Positions 19,532 to 29,264 of a stretch of DNA of 64,000 nt are shown piece by piece. The notes beneath the pieces were generated by a model that was not told the DNA's origin, did no database searches, and worked only from the letters and a program-made list of their open reading frames with translations. Position 1 is the first letter of the stretch; each line of letters opens with the position of its first letter. The translations under genes were made by a program, and so were the position numbers. Source of the stretch: CAVSUZ01 sp963791885 (GTDB lineage: Bacteria > Pseudomonadota > Alphaproteobacteria > Acetobacterales > Acetobacteraceae); contig CAWBUL010000006.1 in the NCBI GenBank assembly GCA_963791885.1, positions 682,001 through 746,000 on the forward strand, given 5' to 3'.

Positions 19532-19597
19532 CCTTCTGCGGGACGTTCGGCGCGGCGGAGGCCTTGTAAAACCCCTGAAGGGCCGTGGAGCGCGTTC

Positions 19598-20666
19598 GTG
19601 AGTGCCTCCCGGTTCCAAGGCCGGCTCTGTCCCCCAGCCGCACTATGGCCCGCTCAGGACCGGCTGGCCTGGGAAAAGGCGATGGAACAGGTCCGGGGGC
19701 CTTCCCGGGCGGGCCGGAGAGCGCCCCCAAGTCGCCATGTCAAGCTGCGGATGCAGGCGGGATATGGGCGTTATCTCGTATTTCTGGAAAGCATCGGCGC
19801 ACTGGCGGAGGGGGAGGCTCCCGGCCTGCGGGTGAGCATCGAGCGGCTGGATGCTTACTTCGAACACCTGCGCCTCAGGGGAAACGCCGATTACACCGTC
19901 CGCAATCGGTTCACGGAACTCCGGCGGGCGCTGGAACAGATGTGCCCAGGCCAGAACTTCACCTGGATCACACGGCCGCAAGGTGTCTCGCTCCAGCAGT
20001 TCCTTGAGATGCGTCGTCGCGATCGCTTCGTCCCAGGTACTCCTATCCTCCTGGACTGGGCCGAGCGGCTGTTCGACGAAGCACTGCGCTCATCGGACCC
20101 GCAGGCCAGGCAGATGCTGGTGCGGGACGCCGTCGCCATCGCCATGCTGGCGACGCGTGCACCGCGGCTGCGAGCTCTCTGTGCTTTGAAGCTTGGACAG
20201 CACCTATGGAAGCAAGATGGTCAATGGTTTCTGGAGCAGCGGCCCTGATCACCAACACCAAAAACCGGATCGGGACGCCGGTATCGTCGGATGTCGCGCG
20301 CATGGTGGATCGCTATGTCGCGGTTGAACGACGTGAACTGCTCAACGGCGCGATCACAGATGCGCTCTGGATCAGCACCCGAGGTGGCTCGCTGTCCTTA
20401 CCGGGTATGAATTACCGGCTACGGAAGCTGTCCCTTGAGCAGTTTGGCGTTGCATCGGCGCCCAGCGGTTTCGCGCAAATCTGACCACAACGCAGGCTCT
20501 CGAAAGTCCGGATCGGCCCCTGGATGCAGCCGCTATCCTTGGGCACAGTCCGGAGGTCTCGATCCTGCACTACAATCGCGCGACTGCCATCCGCGCGTCA
20601 AAGCGGCATGCAGATCATCTTCGGACATTGCGGAGACTCTGCCGGATAAACCGAATGCACGCGTAG
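19598..20666 (+). pseudogene. Second, smaller tyrosine recombinase of locus A, degenerate
   Basis: Starts GTG 19598, 66 bases after the first recombinase. N-terminal core-binding domain: KLRMQAGYGRYLVFLESIGA, then SIERLDAYFEHLRLRG and RFTELRRALEQM. The frame breaks near 20240 (-1) after the box-I region ATRAPRLRALCALKLGQHLW, continues with NRIGTPVSSDVARMVDRYV, and breaks again near 20440. The C-terminal end AAAILGHSPEVSILHYNRAT, which holds the H-x-x-R-like box and the tyrosine, is readable to TAG 20664-20666. Same architecture as the gene at 25744-26802. Non-functional as read. Confidence 0.75.
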
Positions 20667-21536
20667 GGGCGCCAGCGCCAGCTTCGAACCGACCAATAAT
20701 GAAACTCGGCTTGGGTCCGCCTTGCGCCCATACTGGACGTTCAGCGTCAATACGACCGTTCTCGAAAGCGGACATTACACCGCTTGGGCCTGATGACTGA
20801 GATGGGTGGATTCCGGCGGTTCCCGAAGCGTCCTCGCCTGGATCGCCGACCAAGCGGTCAGGCACGTGCGCGAACTGTTGCCACGCAACTTGACCGGCAT
20901 CCGCCATTACCTACCAAGAGCTAGCGACGGCTCTCCAGATCTTGCCGCCCGTTCAATCCATCAGGTAACGGAAGCCCTGGAGCGCTTGATGGAGGATGAC
21001 GCCGCGGCGGAACGCCCGGTCGTCGCGGCGCTCGCCATTTAGCAAAGCGCGTGAGCCGGCGCCCGGATTCTTTGACTGCGCCCGACGTCTCGATCAGTTC
21101 TCGGGCGATCCGGATGGCGAGAAGGCGAGGACGTTTCGCGCCGCGGAGCTGCACGCCGTCGATGCTAACTAATCCCGGGTAGGGACAACTCCCCACGTGG
21201 CGAGACCATCCCCACTCCCATATCACGCATGATAACGTCCTTATCATGCGTGAAGAGCATGGCCTCGCCGAGAGTTATGCTCGGCGGTCAGGCCGCTATG
21301 ATCAACCTGTCTCCGATAACGCGCACATCATTCCCGGCATCGGCTTTAACGGCAATACGCGGGCCGGCGGCGGCTGTGTCACGCCGTCACCCACTCGCAC
21401 CGCGAGGGGAAAGCGGGTAAACACGCGCGGACCTTCTATTCGACGCAAGCTCCGGTCTCGACCCAATTGAGAATCGTCTCGCGCCGCAGCGCCGGCGGCA
21501 TCCGGTGACACGGCAAAGAGAAAGAAGAGGTTCGCT
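20667..21536. other. Long non-coding stretch after locus A
   Basis: No gene can be supported over 870 bases. The reading frame at 20806-21042 (78 codons) has no recognisable domain and a reading in the neighbouring frame looks no worse, so it is not called. The one strong element is the palindrome at 21224-21252. A purine-rich leader (AAGAAGAGG) at the end serves the NifU-like gene. Confidence 0.5.
21224..21252. repeat. 29-bp palindrome resembling a recombinase core site
   Basis: CACGCATGATAA, spacer CGTCC, TTATCATGCGTG: perfect 12-bp arms. Equally readable as 11-bp arms with a 7-base centre, the format of tyrosine-recombinase crossover sites. There is no T run, so it is not a terminator. 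It sits between recombinase locus A and the NifU/ATP-grasp pair. An operator for the NifU-like gene 285 bases downstream is the alternative. Confidence 0.55.
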
Positions 21537-22385
21537 ATGTTCATTGAAACGGAAACCACGCCCTATCCGGCGAGACTGAAATTCCTGCCCGGTTGCCCGG
21601 TCATGGAAAAGGGAACCGCCGATTTCGCGGACGCCAACGACGCCCGGCGTTCGCCATTGGCCACCGCCCTATTCGACGTCCAGGGGATTACTCGTGTTTT
21701 TTTGGGCTCCGATTTCATCACCGTCACCAAATCGGACGACAAGGACTGGGACATCATGAAAACGCGGATCTTGGGTACCATCATGGAGTACTTCCTATCG
21801 GGACAACCTGTGATCACGGGATCCGCCGCGGCGCCGGACTCCGCGGAATTGGGTGGTGAAGACCCCATCGGAGCGCAAATCAAAGACCTGATCGATACCC
21901 GCATCCGGCCAGCCGCGACCCAGGACGGTGGCGACGTCACTTTCCGCGGCTTCAAGGATGGAGTGGTCTACTTGGAATTCCACGGGTCCGCGTCGGGCCT
22001 CATGCACGGTATCGAGAACATGCTTCGGCACTACGTGCCGGAAGTCGAGGCGGTCAAGGATCACCGCGACGCATTGCCCAAGCCGGGCTTGGAAACGCCA
22101 GAGGGCAAGGCCATCCAGGATCTCTTGGAAGAGCAGGTCAACCCGGCCGTGGCCGCCCACGGGGGGCATATTTCCCTGGTCGATGTCCAGGACGATACGG
22201 TCTATATCCGGCTCGAAGGGGGATGCCAGGGATGTGGCATGGCGGACGTGACCCTCAAACAAGGGGTGGCAACGGAAATCCGGCGTGTGGCCCCGGGCAT
22301 CACAAAGGTGCTGGATGTGACCGATCATGCCGGCGGGACCAATCCTTACTATCAGCCGGGCAAGGGCGGCATCAGCCCCGTTTAG
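21537..22385 (+). CDS. Three-domain Nfu/NifU-type iron-sulfur scaffold protein
   Basis: 282 residues from ATG 21537 behind AAGAAGAGG. Residues 1-90 are an Nfu N-terminal domain (FIETETTPYPARLKFLPGCP, LATALFDVQGITRVFLGSDF, ITVTKSDDKDWDIMKTRIL). Residues 110-175 are a first NifU C-terminal domain (RIRPAATQDGGDVTFRGFKDG, HGIENMLRHYVPEVEAV) in which the cluster-binding CxGCPSST loop is deleted and replaced by GSASGLM. Residues 193-265 are a second, intact NifU domain with CQGCG. Only one CxxC remains, so a dimer would hold a single bridging cluster. It is followed by an ATP-grasp gene 90 bases on, with which it probably forms an operon. Target protein unknown. Confidence 0.85.
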   Translation: MFIETETTPYPARLKFLPGCPVMEKGTADFADANDARRSPLATALFDVQGITRVFLGSDFITVTKSDDKDWDIMKTRILGTIMEYFLSGQPVITGSAAAPDSAELGGEDPIGAQIKDLIDTRIRPAATQDGGDVTFRGFKDGVVYLEFHGSASGLMHGIENMLRHYVPEVEAVKDHRDALPKPGLETPEGKAIQDLLEEQVNPAVAAHGGHISLVDVQDDTVYIRLEGGCQGCGMADVTLKQGVATEIRRVAPGITKVLDVTDHAGGTNPYYQPGKGGISPV

Positions 22386-22475
22386 GGTGCGTCGCATTGC
22401 TCTGGCATAACCGTCCTCCTCCAGGCTGATTGGCAGCGCCGACGCTGGAAACTTGTAAGCGAACATTCGGTACTG

Positions 22476-23801
22476 TTGCGCCGAGCCGAAGGAGAACCAA
22501 CTCGCCGAATTCTAAGCCTGGAAAAGGTGGCTTCGTTGACCGACCGCGACTCCCAAGACCGCCTACTTCTACTCATTCCCACCACCTCCTACCGGGTCGC
22601 CGATTTTCTTGACGCGGCCCATCGCCTAGACGTGGCTGTGGCTGTGGGCTCCAACCAACGGCACGTGTTGGAAGCGTTCGCGGACGGAGGTACTGTCACC
22701 ATCGATTTTCAAGACCCTGAGAAGGGTGTCCGAGAGATTTGCGCCTACGCCCGAGATCACCCGTTGAGCGCCGTTCTGGGCGTTGATGAGGAAACTACGG
22801 TGCTGGCGTCTAAGGCGTCCAAGGCCTTAGGTCTGGCACACAACGCGCCCGAATCGGTGGAGGCGACGGTCAACAAGTTCCGCTTCCGGACCGTACTCGC
22901 CAATAGCGGCCTACTGACGCCCCCGTTCTCCCTGCTGACCGTCGACGCCGACCCTGAAAGGGCAGCACGCGAGGCTACCTATCCCTGTGTCCTGAAGCCG
23001 CTGATGCTGTCGGCGAGTCGCGGTGTCATCCGAGCTAACGATCCGGACCAATTCATCTCCGCCTTCCACCGCATCACGCGAATTCTGGAGCAACCCGACG
23101 TCGTAACCTTGGGCGACACCGCCAAGCATATCCTCATCGAAGGGTATGTTGCGGGCCGGGAGGTGGCGCTGGAGGGGCTTCTCGACGGGGGCCAACTCAA
23201 GGTCCTCGCCCTCTTCGACAAACCCGATCCTCTGGAAGGGCCGTTCTTCGAGGAGACCATTTACGTGACCCCGTCGCGGCTGTCCGAATCTTGGCACAGC
23301 CGGGTCATGGATGCCGCGGTCCAAGCCGTCGCGGCCCTGGGGCTGAAGGACGGTCCCATTCATGCCGAACTGCGACTCAACGACCAGGGTCCTTGGGTCA
23401 TCGAAGTGGGCGCGCGCTCCATTGGCGGGTTGTGCGCCCGGGCACTCAGGTTCGGAGCTGGGATCAGTCTCGAGGAGCTGATTTTGGGCCACGTCTTAGG
23501 ATTGCCCGTCGAGACCATGGCGCGTGAAGATAAGGCCACCGGGGTAATGATGATTCCCATCCCTCAAGCCGGCGTGCTCGAGTCCGTGGGCGGACTCGAG
23601 GCCGCACGGAGGATCTCCGGCGTCGATGACGTGACGATCACCATTCCTGTGGGCCAGGAAGTCGTGCCACTTCCCGAGGGCAACAAATACTTGGGCTTCA
23701 TTTTCGCCCGAGGCGACAGTCCCGAGGCCGTCGAAGCGGCCCTGAGAAGGTCGCATCACTGCCTCCAATTCCGGATCGACCCGGGAACCAAAGCCGAATA
23801 G
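22476..23801 (+). CDS. ATP-grasp superfamily enzyme (carboxylate-amine ligase type)
   Basis: About 420-441 residues. An N-terminal Rossmann-like domain (LLLLIPTTSYRVADFLDAAH) is followed by the ATP-grasp fold: NKFRFRTVLANSGLLTPPF, YPCVLKPLMLSASRGVIRA (ATP-lysine and glycine loop), HILIEGYVAGREVALEG, and the metal/ATP end PIHAELRLNDQGPWVIEVGA followed by RSIGG. The C-terminal domain (VTITIPVGQEVVPLPEG, then YLGFIFARGDSPE) is like that of L-amino-acid ligases. It should join a carboxylate to an amine or thiol via acyl phosphate. Substrate unknown. Start uncertain: TTG 22476, GTG 22527 or the following TTG, the latter two preceded by GGAAAAGG-like sequence. Pairing with a NifU-like scaffold is unusual. 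Confidence 0.8.
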   Translation: MRRAEGEPTRRILSLEKVASLTDRDSQDRLLLLIPTTSYRVADFLDAAHRLDVAVAVGSNQRHVLEAFADGGTVTIDFQDPEKGVREICAYARDHPLSAVLGVDEETTVLASKASKALGLAHNAPESVEATVNKFRFRTVLANSGLLTPPFSLLTVDADPERAAREATYPCVLKPLMLSASRGVIRANDPDQFISAFHRITRILEQPDVVTLGDTAKHILIEGYVAGREVALEGLLDGGQLKVLALFDKPDPLEGPFFEETIYVTPSRLSESWHSRVMDAAVQAVAALGLKDGPIHAELRLNDQGPWVIEVGARSIGGLCARALRFGAGISLEELILGHVLGLPVETMAREDKATGVMMIPIPQAGVLESVGGLEAARRISGVDDVTITIPVGQEVVPLPEGNKYLGFIFARGDSPEAVEAALRRSHHCLQFRIDPGTKAE

Positions 23802-24066
23802 TCCCCAAGGCGTAAAGTGGCGTCAGGACCGGCATAGGCCCGTCAGAGGGCGAACGGCGGCTAGGGTCGGGAGCTGCCGAACCGCTTGCGGACGCCCGTG
23901 TCCGCTTTGCTCGTTTTGCCAGCCGAGAGAAGACGTTCTGCTCGCGGCCAAAAAACGGCCATCCAGTGCTCTCTTCCAGCCGCCCTGCCGCCCGCATGGG
24001 ATCGGTCGCAGGCCACCCGCAGGCTTGGGCCTACGGGCATCTATCGACACCTCGTCACTCGGCTGG

Positions 24067-25737
24067 CTAACCAGCCAACAGCAAATCAAGGAAGTTGCGT
24101 GTCCCCGCAACCACCTTTACCGAACGACAGAACAGATCCCGATCAGCACCACCGCCTCGAGGGCTTTGATCGCTGTTGCGGGCTGCCGCTAGCTCGACCA
24201 TGGCAGCAATCTCGCCGATCAGCTCGATCTCCAATGTGCCTTCCGCGCCAGGATGAAGGACGACCCGTTCGATCAGCGCACGTGCGGCCTCGAGTGCCTC
24301 CGTCGCCTCCGGACCGGTCAGAGCCTCGCGTAGCGTCTCGACCTTGGCCCGGTAGCGTCCGGCCAGGTTGGGGTGAAGCGCCGGTGCGGCGTCCGGAGCG
24401 GCAGCAAGCTCACGTTGCAGGTACGCCTTGCGCGCCTCCAGTGTATCGAGCTGCGCCTGAAGGCCGGTGGAGCGGAGTCCGTCTGCGATGGCCTCGATGA
24501 GACCGTTCAGCCGCCGGTCCACGGCCTGCAGTTCCCGCTCCCTGACCGCTCGATCACTCGCGGTGCCGGCCTGCAGCTTGTTCCACTCCCTGATAAACTC
24601 GGCGGTAAACGCAGCGACATGCTCCGGCTGCATCAGCCGGTCGCGGAGGGCATCGAGAATGAGCTGATCCAGGCGTTCGCGCCTGATGCTCAGCCGGTTC
24701 TGGCAGACTTCCAAACGACGAGCGGCGGCGCAGGCCAGATAGTTGCGCCCGACATTGCTCATTGCGCCGCCGCAGGCGCCACAAAACAATTTGCCCGTCA
24801 GCAGGTGATGCGGCCGGCGTTTTGACCAGTACGGCACCGCCACCCTTTGATCGGCCCGCGAAACCTGACGAATGAGGCCAAGCCTGTGCTGTGCCTGGTC
24901 CCATAAATCCTGTTCAACAATCCGGAGTTCCGGCACATCCTGACGGATATGCCGATCCTTCGGGTTCATCCGGGAGACACGTTTGCCGGTGACGGGATCC
25001 TTGATGAAGGTCATCCGGTTCCAGACCAACCGCCCGATATAGAGCTCGTTGCGCAAAATGCCGGTGCCGCGCTCGGCATGTCCGCGGATCGTTGTGTCCC
25101 GCCATGCTTTGCCCTCTGGGCCGGGGATACCCTCGGCATTCAGAACACGTGCAATGGCGATCGGGCTTGAACCGGCGACAAACATTTTGAATATCCGTAC
25201 GGCGACTGCGGCCTCCTCGGTGACGATCCGCCGCTCGCCGCGGAGCGGATTGCCTGTGGCATCCGTGGCCTTGACGGCGGCATAACCGTAGCAGCGGCCG
25301 CCGCCGAAGTGGCCAGTCTCGACCCGCCCGCGCAATCCGCGATGGGTTTTTTGTGCCAGATCACGCAGGAACAGCGCGTTCATGGTGCCCTTCAAGCCGA
25401 CGTGCAGCTCGTCGATATGGCCCTCGGCCACGGTCACCAGCTGAATGCCAGCGAAGCGCATCCGTTTATACAGCGCTGAAACGTCCTCCTGATCGCGCGA
25501 CAAACGATCGAGCGCTTCGGCGACGACAATATCGAACGAGCGAGTGCGAATTCCTTCCAGCAGGGCCTGATAGGCAGGACGCCTGCTTGTGGCACCACTC
25601 TGGGCTCTGTCCTCAAAAACCCGCGCCAGCGCCCAACCACGGTGCTCGACCAATTCCCGTGCCAGGCGGATCTGGTCCTCGATTGAGGCCGCGCGCTGCT
25701 GATCGGAAGAGTAGCGCGTGTAGATGACGGCGCGCAT
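24067..25737 (-). CDS. Large serine recombinase
   Basis: 556 residues. The resolvase domain has the catalytic serine in AVIYTRYSSDQQRAASIEDQ and the conserved arginines in EALDRLSRDQEDVSALYKR. A recombinase domain follows (RIFKMFVAGSSPIAIARVLN, IPGPEGKAWRDTTIRGH), then a zinc ribbon (CGACGG with CAAARR and CQN) and a long coiled coil that ends in VLHPGAEGTLEIEL. Such enzymes integrate and excise phages or ICEs without a host factor. It starts six bases from the end of the tyrosine recombinase upstream, so it belongs to the same transcript. It appears complete. Confidence 0.93.
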   Translation of the reverse strand: MRAVIYTRYSSDQQRAASIEDQIRLARELVEHRGWALARVFEDRAQSGATSRRPAYQALLEGIRTRSFDIVVAEALDRLSRDQEDVSALYKRMRFAGIQLVTVAEGHIDELHVGLKGTMNALFLRDLAQKTHRGLRGRVETGHFGGGRCYGYAAVKATDATGNPLRGERRIVTEEAAVAVRIFKMFVAGSSPIAIARVLNAEGIPGPEGKAWRDTTIRGHAERGTGILRNELYIGRLVWNRMTFIKDPVTGKRVSRMNPKDRHIRQDVPELRIVEQDLWDQAQHRLGLIRQVSRADQRVAVPYWSKRRPHHLLTGKLFCGACGGAMSNVGRNYLACAAARRLEVCQNRLSIRRERLDQLILDALRDRLMQPEHVAAFTAEFIREWNKLQAGTASDRAVRERELQAVDRRLNGLIEAIADGLRSTGLQAQLDTLEARKAYLQRELAAAPDAAPALHPNLAGRYRAKVETLREALTGPEATEALEAARALIERVVLHPGAEGTLEIELIGEIAAMVELAAARNSDQSPRGGGADRDLFCRSVKVVAGTRNFLDLLLAG

Positions 25738-25743
25738 CAGTGA

Positions 25744-26802
25744 TCATCCAACATCGGAGGCAATTCCTTCGCGGTGAGCGCGAACAATCTCGAAGTGAAC
25801 GCGTTTCGCCGAGACGGCGTTCGCATGATTGTAATGGAGCTCGCCGGTGCGCAGATCGCGGTGCCCAAGAACCTGGGATCCCACATGAATATCCTCGGGA
25901 GCATGTTCAGCGAGCCCCGTCATCACGCAGTCCCTGATCAGGTGCGGATTGATTGGCCATCCAATCAGACGCCTGCTGATCGACGTGATCTGATAATAGA
26001 TGGATGATTCACAGAGACCGCCAAACCTATAAGCCCAGAGGAAATCAGAAGAGAAGCCGGCCAGCAGCGCAGGCCGTATCACCGAGAGGTAGTGGTTCAG
26101 ATAAAGTTGAAGATCCTGGTCAATCAGGCATTCGTAAGGCCGGTGTTCTTTCGTTTCTGCTGCCGCGAGCTTTAGGCGCATGCCCTGTCCCAGAGGGAGA
26201 AGGTGTTGGCCTACTCTGAGACTGGCGAAATTGGCCAGTCTGATCGGGTGATAGGCAAGAAAGGCGAACATCAAGGCGTCCCGAGCGCGCGTGCACGTGC
26301 GCGGGCTGAAGGGGCCGCCCAATGCCACGAGTTCGTCGTAATGCGCCAAGGACCGATCGATGATCAGCGCCGGATCGACCATCCGAGTATGCTTCTGCCG
26401 GGTCGGGACCGCGCGGTGCTTGAGTTTTGCGCAGAGCGTTCGAAGCGCCGTGTGATCCGTCTGCGGAGATAGTACCCGAAACGCCTGCTGCAGCGTACGT
26501 ATGCGAGAGTACAGGCTGGTGGTCGCCATACCGGTCTGCTGGAGGTGAAGAAAGTATGTTTCCAACCGCACCTTGCTCAGCCGCGAAACGGCATCCTCCT
26601 CTGGATCGAGCTGTCCCTCCTTCTGCAACCAGTAGAGGAAGCGGCCGTAATCCTTCGCCACCTGCCTCCTGGTCTTCTCCGTCCAAGGGGAACCGGCGCC
26701 GCCCGGCTCCAGTGCGTCACCCGGAGCCATCGCGGCGACCCAAAGCTGGTGGTCCTTACGCGGCCATTGATCGATCGGCAACGTGACACAAGGGTGACCC
26801 AT
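25744..26802 (-). CDS. Second tyrosine recombinase of locus B
   Basis: 352 residues, intact. The core-binding region is TRRQVAKDYGRFLYWLQKEG with ETYFLHLQQTGM. Catalytic residues are readable in order: box-I Arg in YHPIRLANFASLRVG, HLIRD (His-x-x-Arg), VLGHRDL and the nucleophile in HYNHANAVSAKR. It begins three bases beyond the stop of the larger recombinase, indicating coupling. Corresponds to 19598-20666 in locus A. Confidence 0.9.
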   Translation of the reverse strand: MGHPCVTLPIDQWPRKDHQLWVAAMAPGDALEPGGAGSPWTEKTRRQVAKDYGRFLYWLQKEGQLDPEEDAVSRLSKVRLETYFLHLQQTGMATTSLYSRIRTLQQAFRVLSPQTDHTALRTLCAKLKHRAVPTRQKHTRMVDPALIIDRSLAHYDELVALGGPFSPRTCTRARDALMFAFLAYHPIRLANFASLRVGQHLLPLGQGMRLKLAAAETKEHRPYECLIDQDLQLYLNHYLSVIRPALLAGFSSDFLWAYRFGGLCESSIYYQITSISRRLIGWPINPHLIRDCVMTGLAEHAPEDIHVGSQVLGHRDLRTGELHYNHANAVSAKRVHFEIVRAHREGIASDVG

Positions 26803-26805
26803 GGC

Positions 26806-28605
26806 TCAGCCCCCCCGCGGCTTGCGACGTGGTGATCGGAGAGGAGGCTTGGCCGCTGGCCGCGTGTGCCGAGAGTCGGCGGAATCATCGCGTGTTGGGA
26901 TTTCTCTGGGGCGTAACCTGGACACATAGCTCCGCCGTTCAGCGATCAGCTCGCTATGGCGCTTGGCGGCGGCAATCTGCCCGAAGCCGTTGTAACTATT
27001 GGCCGTGGTCTCCAAGGAGCGATGTCCAAGCAGCTGCCGTGCTGTCTCCAGATCGCCCGGTCGGGCATCAGTGTGCATCATAGCAGTCAAGTGCCGCATC
27101 AGATGCGGCGAATATTAAACGCCAGCCCGCTCAAAAGCTAAATGTTTGAGCTGCTTCGACAGAGTATCGGCTCGCTTGGGTTTACCCCGGACAGGAAACA
27201 AGTAATCTGACGCCTCGGGTTCCAACATCGGCCTGATCCGCTCGATGTAGAGGACGAGCAACTCTGTCGACCTCGGTGGTAGGTGGTAATAGAGGGGCTG
27301 CCTGTTTTTGACCTGGGCGCCTGGTATCAGGATGACGGCCTCACCGCCGCTCTGCCGGGGAAGACGAATGTGAAGGTCGAGTTGGAGAGCGGCTAGATTG
27401 CCGATCCGCATTGGCGCAAAAATATTGACTTCCCAGGCAATTAACAATGAAACCTCTAGCGCTTTGGATCGCGTCTGCACGCCAACGCGAAACAAGCGCT
27501 CAAGCTCGGTGGAGGGATAAGTCAGAAACTGTTGCAAGACGCTCTCGTCGCGAAATTGGGCCAGGCGTTCCCGGTTCTTGTCGGTCATACCCGGCGTGCT
27601 GACGTTGAGCTTCCGAGTGATGTTGTTGATGACGACGAGGTCCTGCCCCGACAGCGGCAGATGATATTTTGCAATCGAACGAATGGTGTGGGCGATCTGT
27701 CCCGCGGTCTTTGTCTTGTCCATGTCCTTTCTTGGACGAGTGATAAGAACACGAAGCGCGTTCCGAAAGTTCTCCGGGCTGGTTAACACAGCGAGCGAGC
27801 TGATCTCCTGAATCGGCACACCGCTTATCACCAGCGCGCTTGCGAACTGACGAATCTCGTACCGCTTCGTTTTGATGCTGGACGGCTTAAGCGGTCGAAT
27901 GGGAGCCGTGTCATCCAGGAGATCGCCCGGTTCGTCACAGCCCAGGCGACGCAGGTATGCGTCCATCTCCTGCTGGAGGGTCGTCGGGAAGTCCGACAGC
28001 TTCAGAGTCCACCGCTGCGCGTACACCGGTACCGCTAATGGGGTCTGCGGCCATCCCTCAACCGTTGCCGCAGCCCGGTCCCATAAGCGGGATACGGTCT
28101 GGTGGCTCGTGCGCGGGTTCTTCGTCAGTGAGACTTTCTCGAGGTGGTCGAGATAGCGCTGTGCCACCTCGTCGGACACGCAGTTCGGCTCAATGTCCGA
28201 AGCGGCGCAGAAGCGGGCGAACGGCGCCAGGCCGGTCCTGAGGTACGGGTGGTCGTGCAGCCGCTCGAATAGGCGCCGCCAAGCAGGCGTCAAAACCTCT
28301 GCAATGGGTCGATTGGCTGGCTTCACCCCGGCCAGCTGAAGGGCACGGTTAAGCAGCGATTTGACGTTGCCAAAGTAACCCTTGCTGACCCCAATCGCGT
28401 GGTAGTCCAGGCGCGCCAGATGCCGGCGCAGCGAAGCCGGCGCGGTGGGTAAGCGGTCCAGAGGAGCCCGGGTCCAGCGGCCGAACGTCCGGATGGCGCA
28501 AGCCATCTCCCGGGTTTGCCTGGCTTCACTGAGCACTCCGCTCTCGATCAGTTCGAGCAATTCGGCCAGATGCTGGGGCGGCTTGGGGGGCGTTGGAGCG
28601 GTCAT
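26806..28605 (-). pseudogene. Large tyrosine recombinase of locus B, single nonsense codon
   Basis: From ATG 28605 a long N-terminal region (HLAELLELIESGVLSEARQT, KTKRYEIRQFASALVISGVP) leads to the catalytic domain with box-I Arg in FAPMRIGNLAALQLD. The frame stops at TAA 27115-27117, just after LAFERAGV, but continues in the same frame with SPHLMRHLTAMMHT, LLGHRSLETTANSYNGF and a basic tail to 26806. The stop therefore removes the His-x-x-Arg box and the tyrosine. Full length would be about 600 residues. A one-base change (for example GAA to TAA) explains it, and neither frameshift nor insertion is needed. Confidence 0.85.
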
Positions 28606-28783
28606 TCGTGATGCCTCCGGAGTGACAGCGGGTGCCTCGTGATGACAGGGTAAGTCAATACACGAAAAAAGTGAATACATATCGCCATAAAAGCCTGTGT
28701 TATAAGGGCCTATCTATTCACGATAGCAATACGTGACACGTCATTACATGACATAATGCGACAAGAATGGTGAATCAGGTGAT

Positions 28784-29014
28784 TTACTTTCCACCGTCGG
28801 ACATCCAAGCTCGCACGTCTTCAGGATGGAAGCGCTTTGAACGGCCGACGTGAACGTCGAGCAGCCGCCCGCGGGTGACCTCTCGTTGGACGGTGCGGAT
28901 GGAGACGCGAGCGCACTCAGCTACCTCCTGAACCGTCATCAGACGCTCAAGATCCTCGACCGGGGTTGCCGCTGGAGACGACCGGGTAGGACGTGCAGAA
29001 GGCCCGCGGCTCAT
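28784..29014 (-). CDS. Excisionase-like HTH protein of locus B
   Basis: 76 residues with a MerR/excisionase-type winged helix-turn-helix in the C-terminal half: LMTVQEVAECARVSIRTVQR, EVTRGRLLDVHVGRSKRFHP, EDVRAWM. A proline/serine-rich N-terminus precedes it. It lies about 180 bases upstream of the two recombinases on the same strand. The intervening AT-rich segment (28640-28780), with short repeats around ACGTGACACGTCATTACATG, could be the recombination or regulatory site. Confidence 0.8.
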   Translation of the reverse strand: MSRGPSARPTRSSPAATPVEDLERLMTVQEVAECARVSIRTVQREVTRGRLLDVHVGRSKRFHPEDVRAWMSDGGK

Positions 29015-29264
29015 GGGCGCACCTCCTCACCCTGGGCAGGTGTGGAGGCGCACTGGGCGAATTCTTCACGCGCGCACCGGCGTGCTAGCGCGTGGATGAG
29101 ACGGCGCAGGCCTGCATCGTCGGCATTGCGGCCAACGGGGTCGTCCGTCCGATAAGTCTGATAGTGGGAATCTCTGAGTTCGGGTCGCACAACCGCTGTC
29201 CCAATTCGAGGGCACAAACGGCCAGCGGCAACGCGCCGACCCCAGATAGGAACGATATTACGAA

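Noticed and set aside
20806..21042. 78-codon plus-strand frame between locus A and the NifU-like gene
   Set aside because: No recognised domain and an alternative frame continues equally well. Not enough to call a gene.
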